Origin: Pseudoneurospora amorphoporcata
Lineage: Eukaryota > Ascomycota > Sordariomycetes > Sordariales > Sordariaceae
Assembly (NCBI GenBank): GCA_033297205.1
Contig: MU859099.1
Location: forward strand, 163,878-227,877
Reading direction: 5' to 3'
Length of the DNA stretch: 64,000 bases
The notes under the pieces are model-generated. The model did no database searches, was not told the DNA's origin, and saw nothing but the letters and a program-made list of their open reading frames with translations. Of the stretch, positions 11,697-22,568 are shown piece after piece (the stretch's first letter is position 1; each line of letters starts with the position of its first letter). A program made the position numbers and the translations under genes.

Positions 11697-12620
11697 TTCA
11701 AGATCCGAAGAAAGATCTGAAGGAGATGGTCCCGATTGGATGATGGAAGAAGAGGTCGGGAGTTGGGTTTATGAAGGGGGAATGAGGTTTGTGTAGTGTG
11801 GGTGGAGCGGGAAGGACGGGTTTGGGCTGGGCAAGCCCGGATGGGGACTCGGGGGAGTGAGGGGGGCCGAAGGCGGGGAGGGTTGACTGTTGAGGGTTGG
11901 GGCCTGTAGTCTACCTAATATTGCTTTGCATTTTGCGATGCATTCAATGTTTTCTGAAAGAAATGCACATGTGTCGGAATAAGTTGTACTGGTAGTTGGA
12001 GGGGTTCCAATGTTTGGAAACCGAGACTAATTCTAGGTAGTCAACTGAATAGTTGGGATTTGTTAGTTGGGACGGGACCTCCGTTTCCCGCATGTGTCTG
12101 GCGTTGTTGGTGATATGGAATTGATGAATAACTCAATGGGCGTGATGTCTCCAACCATGGTAGCAATGTGGCAGTCGTGGGTGTCCAGAGAGCAGCAGGC
12201 AATCGCGAACCAAACAGCTCCGATCATCCGGAACGAACGCCGGTATGATCGGAGCCGGGACTTTGAGATGAGGTCGGGCAACACGGAGGTGGCCGTGCAC
12301 ATGGTGGACATTGACCGAATGGACGACAGCAAGCGTCCAGCCCTTGGAAGAAGACCATCATGAGTCTGCACAGACCACCCGCCTGGCCCAAAACGGACTA
12401 GCGTGACCTTGTGCGCTTTGCAAGCCCCCACAGAATTGTGGCTGACGAACCGCACACAAGGTGAATTTTCAATGACAGTCGCGAAACTCAATCCTCCTCT
12501 CCGAAGTGTAGCGACAACGGTATTTACGAGGAGCCCATTCGAGATCCGTCAAGGTGCGTCTTGCAGCGCGACAACCCGATATTGCCAATTTGACCATCAG
12601 TACTAACTGCCGCCGTCAAG
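11697..12620. other. Intergenic, L40 upstream region
   Basis: This is the upstream region of the L40 gene. A probable 5'-UTR intron runs 12554-12620 (GTGCGT donor, perfect TACTAAC at 12601, CAAG acceptor directly before the ATG). No ubiquitin-like coding sequence occurs here in any frame. Confidence 0.55.
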
Positions 12621-13264
<644 letters not shown>

Positions 13265-14875
13265 GCGGATCGCCCCCACTCGGGATCAGACTACGGCAGT
13301 TCTTTTCTTCTTCGACAACGAGGAAGACGTATTGGTGGACGACTATGGCTTGCTTTGTTGTCGCTGTCGCTATCGCTGCAGCGGCGCCTTGACAGAAGCA
13401 AGAGGATTGGAAACATTCAGCTTACTTCTGGCTGCTGCAAACTACCGCTACAACAAACAACATCACCACGCATTTTTCGGGCTATGGGGCGGATTTGTTA
13501 GCAAAGCAAGACTTCTGTAGCACGAATACGAAGACTGCTGTCGTCTGGCCTTGGTTTTAGGTTCATGACAGTCTGAAAAAAGATCATAGGCTGTTTTGAG
13601 GCAAAGGCTTTGTGTGACTGCAACAATATGGGACGACTACGTGGATCAACGACAGGAAGTTATGGACAACGACAACAAGCAACGGCGAGTGCCTTGGACC
13701 AGGGAGTGATGAATGATGGAAAGAACAAAAGCAGCGACGCACGCGCTGCTCTCCAACTCTGCTCCCATGACAGGCATGACGATAATGCTTTGTCGGTCGA
13801 GAAGCCCCCTTCGATGGCTTGGTGCCAACGGTCCTCGTCTCGCAAAGCAAACTACGGGTGATCATGTCGAGACTTGGAGGACAACGTGGCCAAGATAGGG
13901 GTGACGGACAGTCTCCTCGCCGGCCAGCTGCCTCTTCCCTCCGGCGCAAGCGCATCAAGACTATCATATCACTCACAGCCCTTTGCTACTATCCGGATTT
14001 CGTTACCCCTCTAATTATGCTCCTAATTCCTTCTGCGTCTGCTCTAAACGTGCGTTCAGTAACTCCCCTCAACTTGCTCTGTTTTCTGAGTGAAAGTGAG
14101 CGGGAAGCTCAACCGAGCGGCAGTTTCACACTTTCATCTCAAAACACATGCTGCTCTTTTTTTTTGTCTCTAGCCACCTCTGCAATTATCGCTCATACAT
14201 GCTGTCTTGTTCAAAAACCCGTCGACTCACCATACATTGTGACACTCCTTCACTCTCGTTTCTCGTTTCAATTCTTTAATCTTCACACACAGCTTCCAAT
14301 CTACCTGTGATACAATTAAGGTAAAAGTGTTGTTTCCTGGACTCACATTTCCACTTCTTGTTCCTATCAGGACGGGATAAAGTGGAAGTCATTCGGTTTC
14401 CTACCTTTCCCACTCGTTCACTCTTCTCACCTTTTCCACATTCACTCGCCATTCTTTCATCACTTTCACTTTTTTGCACAAAACGTTCTGGACTTGGGGA
14501 TGTGTAAAAGGCCTTTTAGTGAAAAAAATGAATGAAGCACGCTGGGGGGTTTGTACAAACTGGCTGGGGCAACAAACAATCAAGAAAAGGAAAGAACAAG
14601 ACAAGACAGGGAGGGCAAAGGAACAGGCTCCTTGCTCCATCCACCTCGCTCGTCCGACCCGCGTGCTCAGCACCACTAGAGGTTTCAACTTCCTCTTCCC
14701 ACACTACTACCACTCCATCCATCCCCTTTTCCTTCACTCTCATTCTCCCCTCTTCACCTCCATCTCCAACATTCTCCTTGTACATCTCACATCACAATTG
14801 TGTGGTTTCGGTTGCGGCCAACTTGAATTCCCAGAGGAAATCCGAAGGCTATTCCAAGTCTCAAACCTAGGTATT
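13265..14875. other. Intergenic, no supported gene
   Basis: This 1.6-kb convergent gap lies between L40 (+) and the secreted-protein gene (-). It is CT-rich with many short overlapping ORFs on both strands and no recognisable domain. Confidence 0.5.
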
Positions 14876-15274
14876 CTAAGCCTTAACACACTTCCAACTG
14901 CTCGCCTTATCATTAATCCAATCCGGGAAACTGGCCGAGCCCGGGTTCTGGTTAAAGCTGAACCCCGTGCCCTTGCAATCCTTATCGACCCAAATGGTGC
15001 AGCGGAACCCGGCCTTGGCTTTTCCGGAAGAAGAAATGTCGTTGAAGTTGGAGGGAAGGTTCTTGCAGTCGCCTGGGTTGGCAGACCCGGTGAACTTGAG
15101 GTCGAGGAAGTCCTTGTTCTTCCAGAGGTCGATGAGGTCTTGGGCGCGTGCTTCCAAGATGGGGGCGGGCTGCTCGGCGATGGCTTCGGGAGCGGCTTCG
15201 GGAGCGGGGGCAGGGGCCGGGGCGGCGAGAGAGGTGGCCGCGAAGAGGGTGACGAGGAGGTTGGTGAGTTGCAT
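14876..15274 (-). CDS. Small secreted cysteine-containing protein
   Basis: Single-exon, 132 aa. Residues 1-19 (MQLTNLLVTLFAATSLAAP) form a clear signal peptide, followed by an Ala/Pro/Glu pro-like segment to about residue 43. The mature part has four cysteines (C70, C92, C100, C129), enough for two disulfides. The stretch WVDKDCKGTGFSFN followed by NDKASSWKC resembles the Greek-key motif ends of beta/gamma-crystallin-like secreted fungal proteins; this is my inference from motif shape. It acts outside the cell. Possible roles (effector, antimicrobial, wall-associated) cannot be separated from sequence. The antisense ORF over it is a GC-skew shadow. Confidence 0.8.
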   Translation of the reverse strand: MQLTNLLVTLFAATSLAAPAPAPAPEAAPEAIAEQPAPILEARAQDLIDLWKNKDFLDLKFTGSANPGDCKNLPSNFNDISSSGKAKAGFRCTIWVDKDCKGTGFSFNQNPGSASFPDWINDKASSWKCVKA

Positions 15275-17830
15275 TTTGATGGTGGTTTTGGGTGTTGGTT
15301 GGTTGGTTGGGAAGGTGGTTTGTTTGGTTTTGGGTTGTTGCTGATGGTGATGAGGAAAAGAATTGGGTTAAAGGGTGGATGGGATGGATGGTTTTATACT
15401 TGTCGTCGTCGAAGACTGTCAATGTTCCAAGAAGGCCGGGTGTCTCTAGGTGAGTTCCAAGTTTGTCAAGCTCCTCGCCTTCGCTTCCTTCGACTCCCGT
15501 ATACGGAGTTTACTCTCTGCATCAACATCACGAGGTTGAGAACCAACAAACTCAACCAGGAATAGCTTCCATCTCACATCATCTTCCCCATCACCGTCGC
15601 CTCCTTCCAAAGTGGTAAGCAGAAAACCTCATTTTGGCTCGCATCACCTCATGCTAGAAAAGGCAGTTCCGAGAAATGGTGTCTCGGCTTGTTTTACTCG
15701 AACGAGCTGCAGTAGTCACTACAACAACGTCAACAAAACCACGCCCGTTATTTCTCAAAACAGTCTTCAGTCAGTCAATGACCATCAACCAACCCAAAGA
15801 AAGGACTGCTACATACCTACCACGCCTCATCTCCGCCGCCGCGCCGCGCCACGCCGCTCATCATCAGCGTTGAGCAGCGAATCGTCGAGTCCCCTAAACT
15901 CCGAGTCGTACCAGGCTGACAACAGTAAGATAAGCGCAATCAATCAATCAGTCTATTTTGCCTGGCACTGCAGAGTGCTTGCAAGCTATTTTTCTCCCTC
16001 CATGTCCCCCGCATCAGCTCCTCCGCCTCACACGGCAGATGGGTTCGCCTTGCTCGGCAGCTGTCTTTGGACTTATGGTAGGATTGGCAGCTCTGTTGAT
16101 GCCACAGAAGTGTGGATGGAAAGCTTGAGAGCTACATCAGTGAGGCGGTGGGTGGGTGGGTGGCTAGGCGGTGAAACCATCAGCTCCATTCATAACAGTC
16201 AGCTGTTGAGCTGTCGTCAGCCTACCAACGACGAACGACGTTGTTTGCTTGGAAGTTCATTTATTCGTCTGACAGAGGTTCTCACGAAGTTTCACAGAGT
16301 GATGCTCGAATCAGGATTACTTAGGTAGTACACAAGCCGGGGACGAGCTTGCGTTCATTCGTCCAACTCCCCCCTCTCATCTGCAGCCCAAAACAGCAGC
16401 CAGCCTGTCAGAGTGGCAGAAGTCCCGCATCGGTGGTTGTAGTACAAATAAACTAACTGGGGAATGTTCATTTATTTTCTCCCGCTTCCGAGCCCTACGT
16501 ATGTATGTATGTATGTATGTAAGGGGGCACTCACTAGCTGTTTGTCCCGCAATTAGTGCCGAACGCAAGTGCAAGCAAATCTGGGGTAGCACAATACAGT
16601 ACATGTATTTCCCCAACCCGGCGTGGACGGGTATACACGACGAATATGCGCGCGACCGACCTGTCAGTTGATCCCCCTTTCCCACACCTGTGGAAGAACT
16701 GGAAGTTGTGTTACTCCTTTCCCAGGATTTTGGGAACCAGTTGACGATAGCCATTTGTTTCACTGTGTACACAAGATCTGGTAGGTACACAGCGTCTGTG
16801 TGGCTTGTAGAGGTACCTAGGTACCATAGACAGCCACGACCAGGATCAAGAGTCAGTCAGGGTTCCAGAGGTACCTCTAGGTATACAAGCAGTCGACTAT
16901 CTACCCGGCAGTCAAAGTCAAGCCTCGGACGTCGTCAGTCAGTCGTTACTCGTTCGTCAATCTGATTTAACTAGTAGGTAGTCTAGTCGGATTTGGCCAG
17001 TCCAGTCTACCAGTCTGCCAGACCGCAGAGCGTAAACGCCCTTTCTTTAACTGCCAGATGTAACATGTCGGGGAAGGATCAATCTCGACCCTTGAGTGAG
17101 TCTTGACGCAACATGAATGAAATGCAGTGAGACAGACGGACAGTGCGTGCGTTCTAGAATCTAGACTTTTCCAAACTTGGGGGTGTGGTGACAGGTGACA
17201 TGGATAAAACGAAGCCTCTCGAGAGGGTTCTCATGTCATGTCAACTGCCGCCGTCGGGAGCACAGGGAGTCTTTGTCAGATGCTGCATGTGTCGGATTCC
17301 ATTCCGTGTCCAGCCCGGTTTAAGTAAGGTAGAAGAAGCAGGTAACGCAGGAAGACAAAGGTCGATATAGAAGGCAGGCAGGCGGCCGCTTCTTGAGGCG
17401 CAAGTATTTGATGCGATGCGGCCAACCGGTGTCCGGTGATGATCTATCTCAGATCATTTGAGCTTCTGATAGTATAGTGCAGAGTTACCTAATTAACTGC
17501 CGGCGGAAAGAAGCTGTTAATGATCCTGGAGGCTGGTAGACAGACGGATGGATAACTGCTTTGACATTCATTCCTTGTTGAATGGGCTGCAGTGTGATTG
17601 TGGTGAACCTTTGAAGAAGACCAGGCCAGGCCAGTCAGTGTCCACATGTGTGTGGTGGTAGGCGGGAATTCTTATTGCTATGTTATGCTGTGCTAGGCTG
17701 TGATGTGATGTGATGGTTGGAGCCGAAGGAAGGGGGCAAGCCGCGAAAGAAAGAAAAGAAAAACGAGAAAAGAAAAAAAAAAAAAAAAATAGCTCTGAGG
17801 GTTCAATGAACAAACAGGATGTTGGCGTAT

Positions 17831-17868
<38 letters not shown>
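17831..17868. repeat. (AC)n-(AT)n microsatellite
   Basis: Thirteen to fourteen AC dinucleotides run directly into six AT dinucleotides. Confidence 0.95.
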
Positions 17869-18311
17869 GACATCCATAAGCGACGTAGAGCCGCTGAGCG
17901 GTAATGGATGGCGTCTGACATGTCACGCACGACCTGTATGTACCTTATGTATGTAGGTGATGGATGGTGTAGAGTGAGTAGAGTGTAGAGTGAAGAGTGA
18001 AGAGTGAGTATATACCGACGGGCATGTACATTGGGTCATCGTACCTCTACCTATGTTATCGATTTTCTCTCGATTTCATACCTTATTTCCATTCCATGGG
18101 CCACTTACTTGCCTGATAGCCACTTACTTACCTAATAATAATAACATCAATAAAATCCGCAGCGAAACAAACGGGTAGGTACCTAAGCTCAGGATGGATG
18201 GGATCATCCTTCCGAGGTAAATTAATACCTACGTACTAACGACGGACGGTATTCGTTGTCGTCATTAACTAACTGAAGAGATGGGACCGACCGACATCAA
18301 CGGCCCCTCCG

Positions 18312-18340
18312 ATCCAATCCAATCCAATCCAATCCAATCC
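18312..18340. repeat. (CCAAT)n microsatellite
   Basis: About six units of ccaat/atcca. Its CCAAT content is probably incidental. Confidence 0.85.
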
Positions 18341-18771
18341 CTCAAACGCAAAGGTTGATATGAGTGAGATCTCGTATTGTGTGCTCACTGCTCAAAAAGG
18401 TACAGGATTGGACTGGACTGGACTGCCACCAGACAGACGCGGGCAGCAGCAGCAGCAATGATGAAAGAAGCGTGAAGACGGTCCCAGTCCTAAGGAAAAA
18501 AAAAAAAAAAAAAAAAAACTTTTTTGCATCCCGGCCCTGAGACAACGCCGAATAGCCAAGGAAGAAAAAAAAGAATGGGAAAGAATGGGAAAAAAAAGAA
18601 AGAAAAGAAAAGAAAAGAAAAAAAAAAGATTTTTGAACTCCTAACCAAGACCGACTATAGTATGTATGTATGTATGTAGCTACCTTATGTCCAAGAGTTC
18701 TTCTATGCAAGAAAGTCCGGTCCGTCCTTCTATACCATATATCTCCCACCCCTATTACCCGTCACCCTTAC

Positions 18772-20946
18772 TTACGCCTTCGTCTCCACCTCCTCCTTGA
18801 CCTCCTCCTCCCCCTTCACCTCCCCCCCCTTCTCCGTCATCAACATCTCCTGCGCCCTCCACAACTGCGCATACACGCCATTAGACTCCATCAGCTCCCT
18901 ATGCGTCCCCTGCTCCACCACCCTCCCCTCCTTCAAAACAATAATCAAATCAGCATCATATATCGTCCTCAACCGATGCGCCACAAACAGACTCGTTTTC
19001 TTCTTCTCCTCTCCCTCTCCCTCTCCCTCTTTCCCCAGCCCCTTGAGTATAGCATTAATATTCTCCATCAGAGCCTGCTCGGTATGCGTATCCAGCGCAC
19101 TGGTAGCCTCATCGAAGAAGAGCAGAGGCGGGTTCTTGAGGATAAGTCTCGAAACAGCAAGCCGCTGCTTCTCACCCCCGGAAATCATGAGCCCCCGCTC
19201 GCCGACTTTGGTCTGGTAGCCGTCTCGCCAGCTGATGATCTTGTCGTGGATGTGCGCCCGCTTGGCGGCTTCGACGACCTGTTCTGGCGACGCGGACAGG
19301 TTGCCGTAGCGGATGTTGTGCTCGACCGTGTCGTTGAAGAGGGGCGTGTCCTGCGGGACGACGCCGATGGCGCGACGGAGCGAGTCGAGCGTGACGGAGC
19401 GGATGTCTTGGTTGTCGATGGAGATGGTCCCCTTTTGCACGTCGTAGGACCGAAACAGGAGACGGAGCAAGGTGGACTTGCCGCACCCGGACGGACCGAC
19501 GATGGCGACTTTTTTGCCGGCGGGGATGGTCAAACTTAGGTCGCGGAGGATGGGCGATTCGGGGTGGTAACCGAAGGTGACGTTTTGGAACTTGATTTCG
19601 CCGCCGCGGGTCAAGGACAAGGGCTTGGCGTCGGGTTGTTCCTTGATGGTCACGTTGACCTTTTGCAGGTTGAAGAGGGTTTCCATGTCCAGAAGCGACT
19701 GGCGCAGCTCGCGGTAGACGGAACCGAGGAAGTTCAAGGGCACGGAAAGCTGGAAGACGAGCTGGTTGATCAGCACCAGGTCGCCGACGGTGAGCTTACC
19801 CGTCGACACGCCGTGGGCGCCCATGTACATCATGATCGTCAGGGCGGTGGAGAAGATGATGTTTTGACCCGAGTTGAGGAAGGCGAGCGAGGTGGCGACC
19901 TTGATGCTATTCTTCTCGTACTGGGCGAGGGCCTTGTCGTAGCGGCCGACCTCGTAGGCTTCGTTGTTGAAGTACTTGACGGCCTCGTAGTTGATGAGGG
20001 AGTCGACAGCGACGGTCGAGGCCTTGTTATCTGCGGCATTGGCTTGGCGACGGAACTTTGTGCGCCAGGCTGTTGTCAGGATGGTAAAGGCCGTGTAGCT
20101 GACCATGGTCAAGGCCGTCAAAGCGGCAAACTCCCAGCCAAAGTTGTACGTCAAAATGCCGCAGACCATGGAGATCTCCAGCGCGGTAGGCACAATGTGG
20201 AACACCATGCTGGTCAAGAGGAAGCTGATGCCCTTGGTACCACGGTCGATAGCCCTGGTCAACCCGCCCGTCTGCTTGGACAGATGGAAGCTCAGATCCA
20301 GATTCAGCAGATGGCCAAAGGTATTCTTGGCCACCTTGCGAATCGCCTTTTGCGCAACCGACGCGAACACGGCATTCCTCAATTCCTGCGAAACCACGGC
20401 GCCTATCCTCGCCGCGCCATAACCCAGAATCATAGCACCCGCCACGGCCGTGACGGATCCGCCCGTTGTGGAAAAGTCGATGTTGAGCGAGTCGACAATC
20501 TCGCGGAAGTAAAAGGGCACCTGGACGTTGAGCACCTTGCCGCCAACCAGCAAGCTGATAGCTAGTAGCACTCGCGCCTTGTCACCCCAGCTGCCCTTGG
20601 GCCACAGGTATTTGGACATTTCCTTCATGATAGCCCAGTCGGCCTTGCGCTGTTCCTGCGCGGTTTTGTCCATGGGGGCGAGGGGATCGACGGGGCCTCG
20701 ACCGGTGGCCTTGGGGACGGCGGCTGTAATGGGTTTCGAGTCGTCATCTTTGGCGCTGCTATTGGGACCATGGAGACGAGCGAGGGAGGTGGAAAAGGAA
20801 GCTCTTAGGTTTGCGATGGTGGGGGTCGCGTGGATGGAGGAGAGTCGGGGAGCCCAGAGACGGGGGCGGCGGAGGAGGATGGAAGTGCCGTGGGCTCGGT
20901 GGAGGCTTATAGCAGCCATGGTGCTGAGCTTTATAGACGGCGCCAT
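18772..20946 (-). CDS. atm1: Mitochondrial ABC transporter Atm1 (Fe-S cluster export)
   Basis: Single-exon, 724 aa, the usual length for fungal Atm1. A basic Ser/Arg-rich N-terminus (residues 1 to ~60) fits a mitochondrial presequence. The six-helix ABC membrane domain spans about 120-415; the nucleotide-binding domain spans about 450-700. Walker A is GPSGCGKST (484-492), the signature is ISGGEKQ (588-594, Ile for the usual Leu) and Walker B is LLFFDEATSALD (608-619). The half-transporter homodimerises in the inner membrane and exports a glutathione-linked sulfur species needed for cytosolic Fe-S proteins and iron sensing. Two such client-type proteins, the MutY genes with Cys4 clusters, lie about 10 kb away, which I take as chance. 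An upstream in-frame ATG choice (residue 1 or 10) is open. Confidence 0.93.
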   Translation of the reverse strand: MAPSIKLSTMAAISLHRAHGTSILLRRPRLWAPRLSSIHATPTIANLRASFSTSLARLHGPNSSAKDDDSKPITAAVPKATGRGPVDPLAPMDKTAQEQRKADWAIMKEMSKYLWPKGSWGDKARVLLAISLLVGGKVLNVQVPFYFREIVDSLNIDFSTTGGSVTAVAGAMILGYGAARIGAVVSQELRNAVFASVAQKAIRKVAKNTFGHLLNLDLSFHLSKQTGGLTRAIDRGTKGISFLLTSMVFHIVPTALEISMVCGILTYNFGWEFAALTALTMVSYTAFTILTTAWRTKFRRQANAADNKASTVAVDSLINYEAVKYFNNEAYEVGRYDKALAQYEKNSIKVATSLAFLNSGQNIIFSTALTIMMYMGAHGVSTGKLTVGDLVLINQLVFQLSVPLNFLGSVYRELRQSLLDMETLFNLQKVNVTIKEQPDAKPLSLTRGGEIKFQNVTFGYHPESPILRDLSLTIPAGKKVAIVGPSGCGKSTLLRLLFRSYDVQKGTISIDNQDIRSVTLDSLRRAIGVVPQDTPLFNDTVEHNIRYGNLSASPEQVVEAAKRAHIHDKIISWRDGYQTKVGERGLMISGGEKQRLAVSRLILKNPPLLFFDEATSALDTHTEQALMENINAILKGLGKEGEGEGEEKKKTSLFVAHRLRTIYDADLIIVLKEGRVVEQGTHRELMESNGVYAQLWRAQEMLMTEKGGEVKGEEEVKEEVETKA

Positions 20947-22568
20947 GGTTGTTGCTGTTGTCGGTATTTGTGCCCCGGGAGCATTGGCTGCTCCTCAAGG
21001 GGGCTGTGGTGGTGTCGAGTCCGTATAAGTCGGCCGAAGATTGGGTCCGAGGCGCAATAAGTCAATCAAAGAGGAATTCGCGCCAGCTCTTATAGAGAGC
21101 CCATGCCGTGGTGGTCGGGGATTAGCAGTGGGTGGGAGTGTCGGTGAGGGTGTAGGAAAAGAGAAAAGAAAGATGGTTATTGTACAAGTATTGAAAGATT
21201 TCCCCCGTGCAACAACCCGACAACAGACACGCCGAGGCTCCGGAGCTTTAGGTTCATCATGTCGCGATAGGGTTGTGGGGCACACCCAATGATGCAATCA
21301 GCGTGAGCAATGGGCATCTCTAGCCTGCCGCGAGTGCCGCCGCACCGGGTGTCACAGGGCAGCACAGGGGACCAATTATGCACAGACCCTGCTGCGGGCT
21401 GGACTTTGTTCAGGGTTCTCAATGCCCCAACATTTTGGTAGAGATGTGACCAATAATATGAAGCCCGCCCGGGATTTATCGAGGTTCCTGTCCAGGGTCT
21501 TCGGCATCCTTCCGGCCGGCTCGGACTCGGAGACGGTAATAGTAGGTACAACGCCGTATCTGCGACCGGCACAATTCCATTCGCGCGGCGGAAACCACGC
21601 ACTCGTAAGAACACCTTTCCTAACGCGAAACATAACCCATCACTGTCACTCATTGTATATATGGACAACAGCAACCCCCTTTCATTGAAAACTCCTGCTG
21701 TCCCCATACCTTTATCTATAGTAGTATCTAGAGTAGAGTGTCTAGAGACGAGACGTGACGGACGTGACATATGTAATCATGCTATATCGTGCTGCTATGA
21801 AACGCAAACAGGAAAAAACAAAAACAAAAACAAAACAAAACAACGCCTCGCGATGCAAAAAAAAATTAAAAATGAAAATGAAACAAACCCCAAAAACAAA
21901 ATCTCGGGCGCATCGCATCGCATCGCATCGCATCGCTCCCATGCAGACTATGCCATGCCATCTATGCAAGAATGCAGCCCCATGCATGCATCGCCAATAT
22001 GAAATGCTGAATGAATGAATGAATGAATGAATGAATGAATGCCGTCAAGCAAAATCCAACTCTCTCTTTCTCTCTCTCTCTGGGGAAGCCAACTCCTCGC
22101 TCGCTCACCGTCCTCGAGCAAAGCAAAGCAAAGCAAAGCAAAGCAAAGCAATGCAAAGCAAACCGCGCGCCAAAACGGACCAGCTCTAGGTCTGTCTAGT
22201 TCTCGCTCTAGCTTGGTTGGTTGTGAAACCGCAATGCATCCATCCATCTCTCTTCCCCCTTATTCCGTCTAGCCGTCTAGCCGGTGACTCTCCGTTTTTC
22301 TCTTTTCTCTCACCCTCATTTTCTTTTTCTTGTCTCTTCGCCTCCTTTTGACTTGCTGACTCGTCCTCTTCTCATTCTTGTGCTGCTCTCGCTGTCTCTC
22401 CTCGCTTTTCAGCTCTCTTCCTCTCCTCCCCCCTTGATCTCCGTCTCCATCTCCAGTTTCATCTCCAGCTCCAGCTCCAGCTCCCTCCTCTTTTCCTACT
22501 CCAACATCTTTCAACCCCTGGAATCTTCTTCCTCTCGTCACCTCCAAGCTCGCCTCAAGACTTGTCGC
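20947..22568. other. Intergenic with short tandem repeats
   Basis: This is the atm1 promoter side and the 3' flank of the kinesin gene. Tandems are (GCATC)n at 21909-21936, (TGAA)n at 22008-22042 and (CAAAG)n at 22118-22161, all within 260 bp. CT-rich sequence follows to the kinesin stop codon. No gene called. Confidence 0.6.
21909..22161. repeat. Cluster of three short tandem repeats
   Basis: (GCATC)n, (TGAA)n and (CAAAG)n, each 28-44 bp, lie close together downstream of the kinesin gene. Confidence 0.85.

Larger units (their letters stand above)
15275..18771. other. Long intergenic region rich in microsatellites
   Basis: About 3.5 kb without a credible gene, containing the secreted-protein promoter (right-hand side of the gene) and the 3' flank of atm1. 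It holds (GTAT)n at 16498-16521, AGGTACCTAGGTACC at 16811-16825, (AC)n then (AT)n at 17831-17868, TAGGTACCTA at 18176-18185, (CCAAT)n at about 18312-18340, poly(A) at 18496-18518 and (TATG)n at 18661-18678. The ORF at 15612-16328 (+) has no domain and I do not call it. Confidence 0.6.

Noticed and set aside
14474..15565. 363-aa ORF (+) over the secreted-protein gene
   Set aside because: It covers the antisense of a gene with a clear signal peptide; the Gly/Val/Glu-rich tail is typical of an antisense frame.
16140..16170. Short direct repeats taken as CRISPR-like
   Set aside because: Eukaryotic nuclear DNA; the repeats are simple microsatellites without spacers.
15612..16328. 238-aa ORF (+)
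   Set aside because: No domain, no codon bias, and surrounded by microsatellite DNA.
19564..20565. 333-aa ORF antisense to atm1
   Set aside because: Shadow of a GC-rich coding strand; repetitive Val/Gly/Asp composition and no domain.
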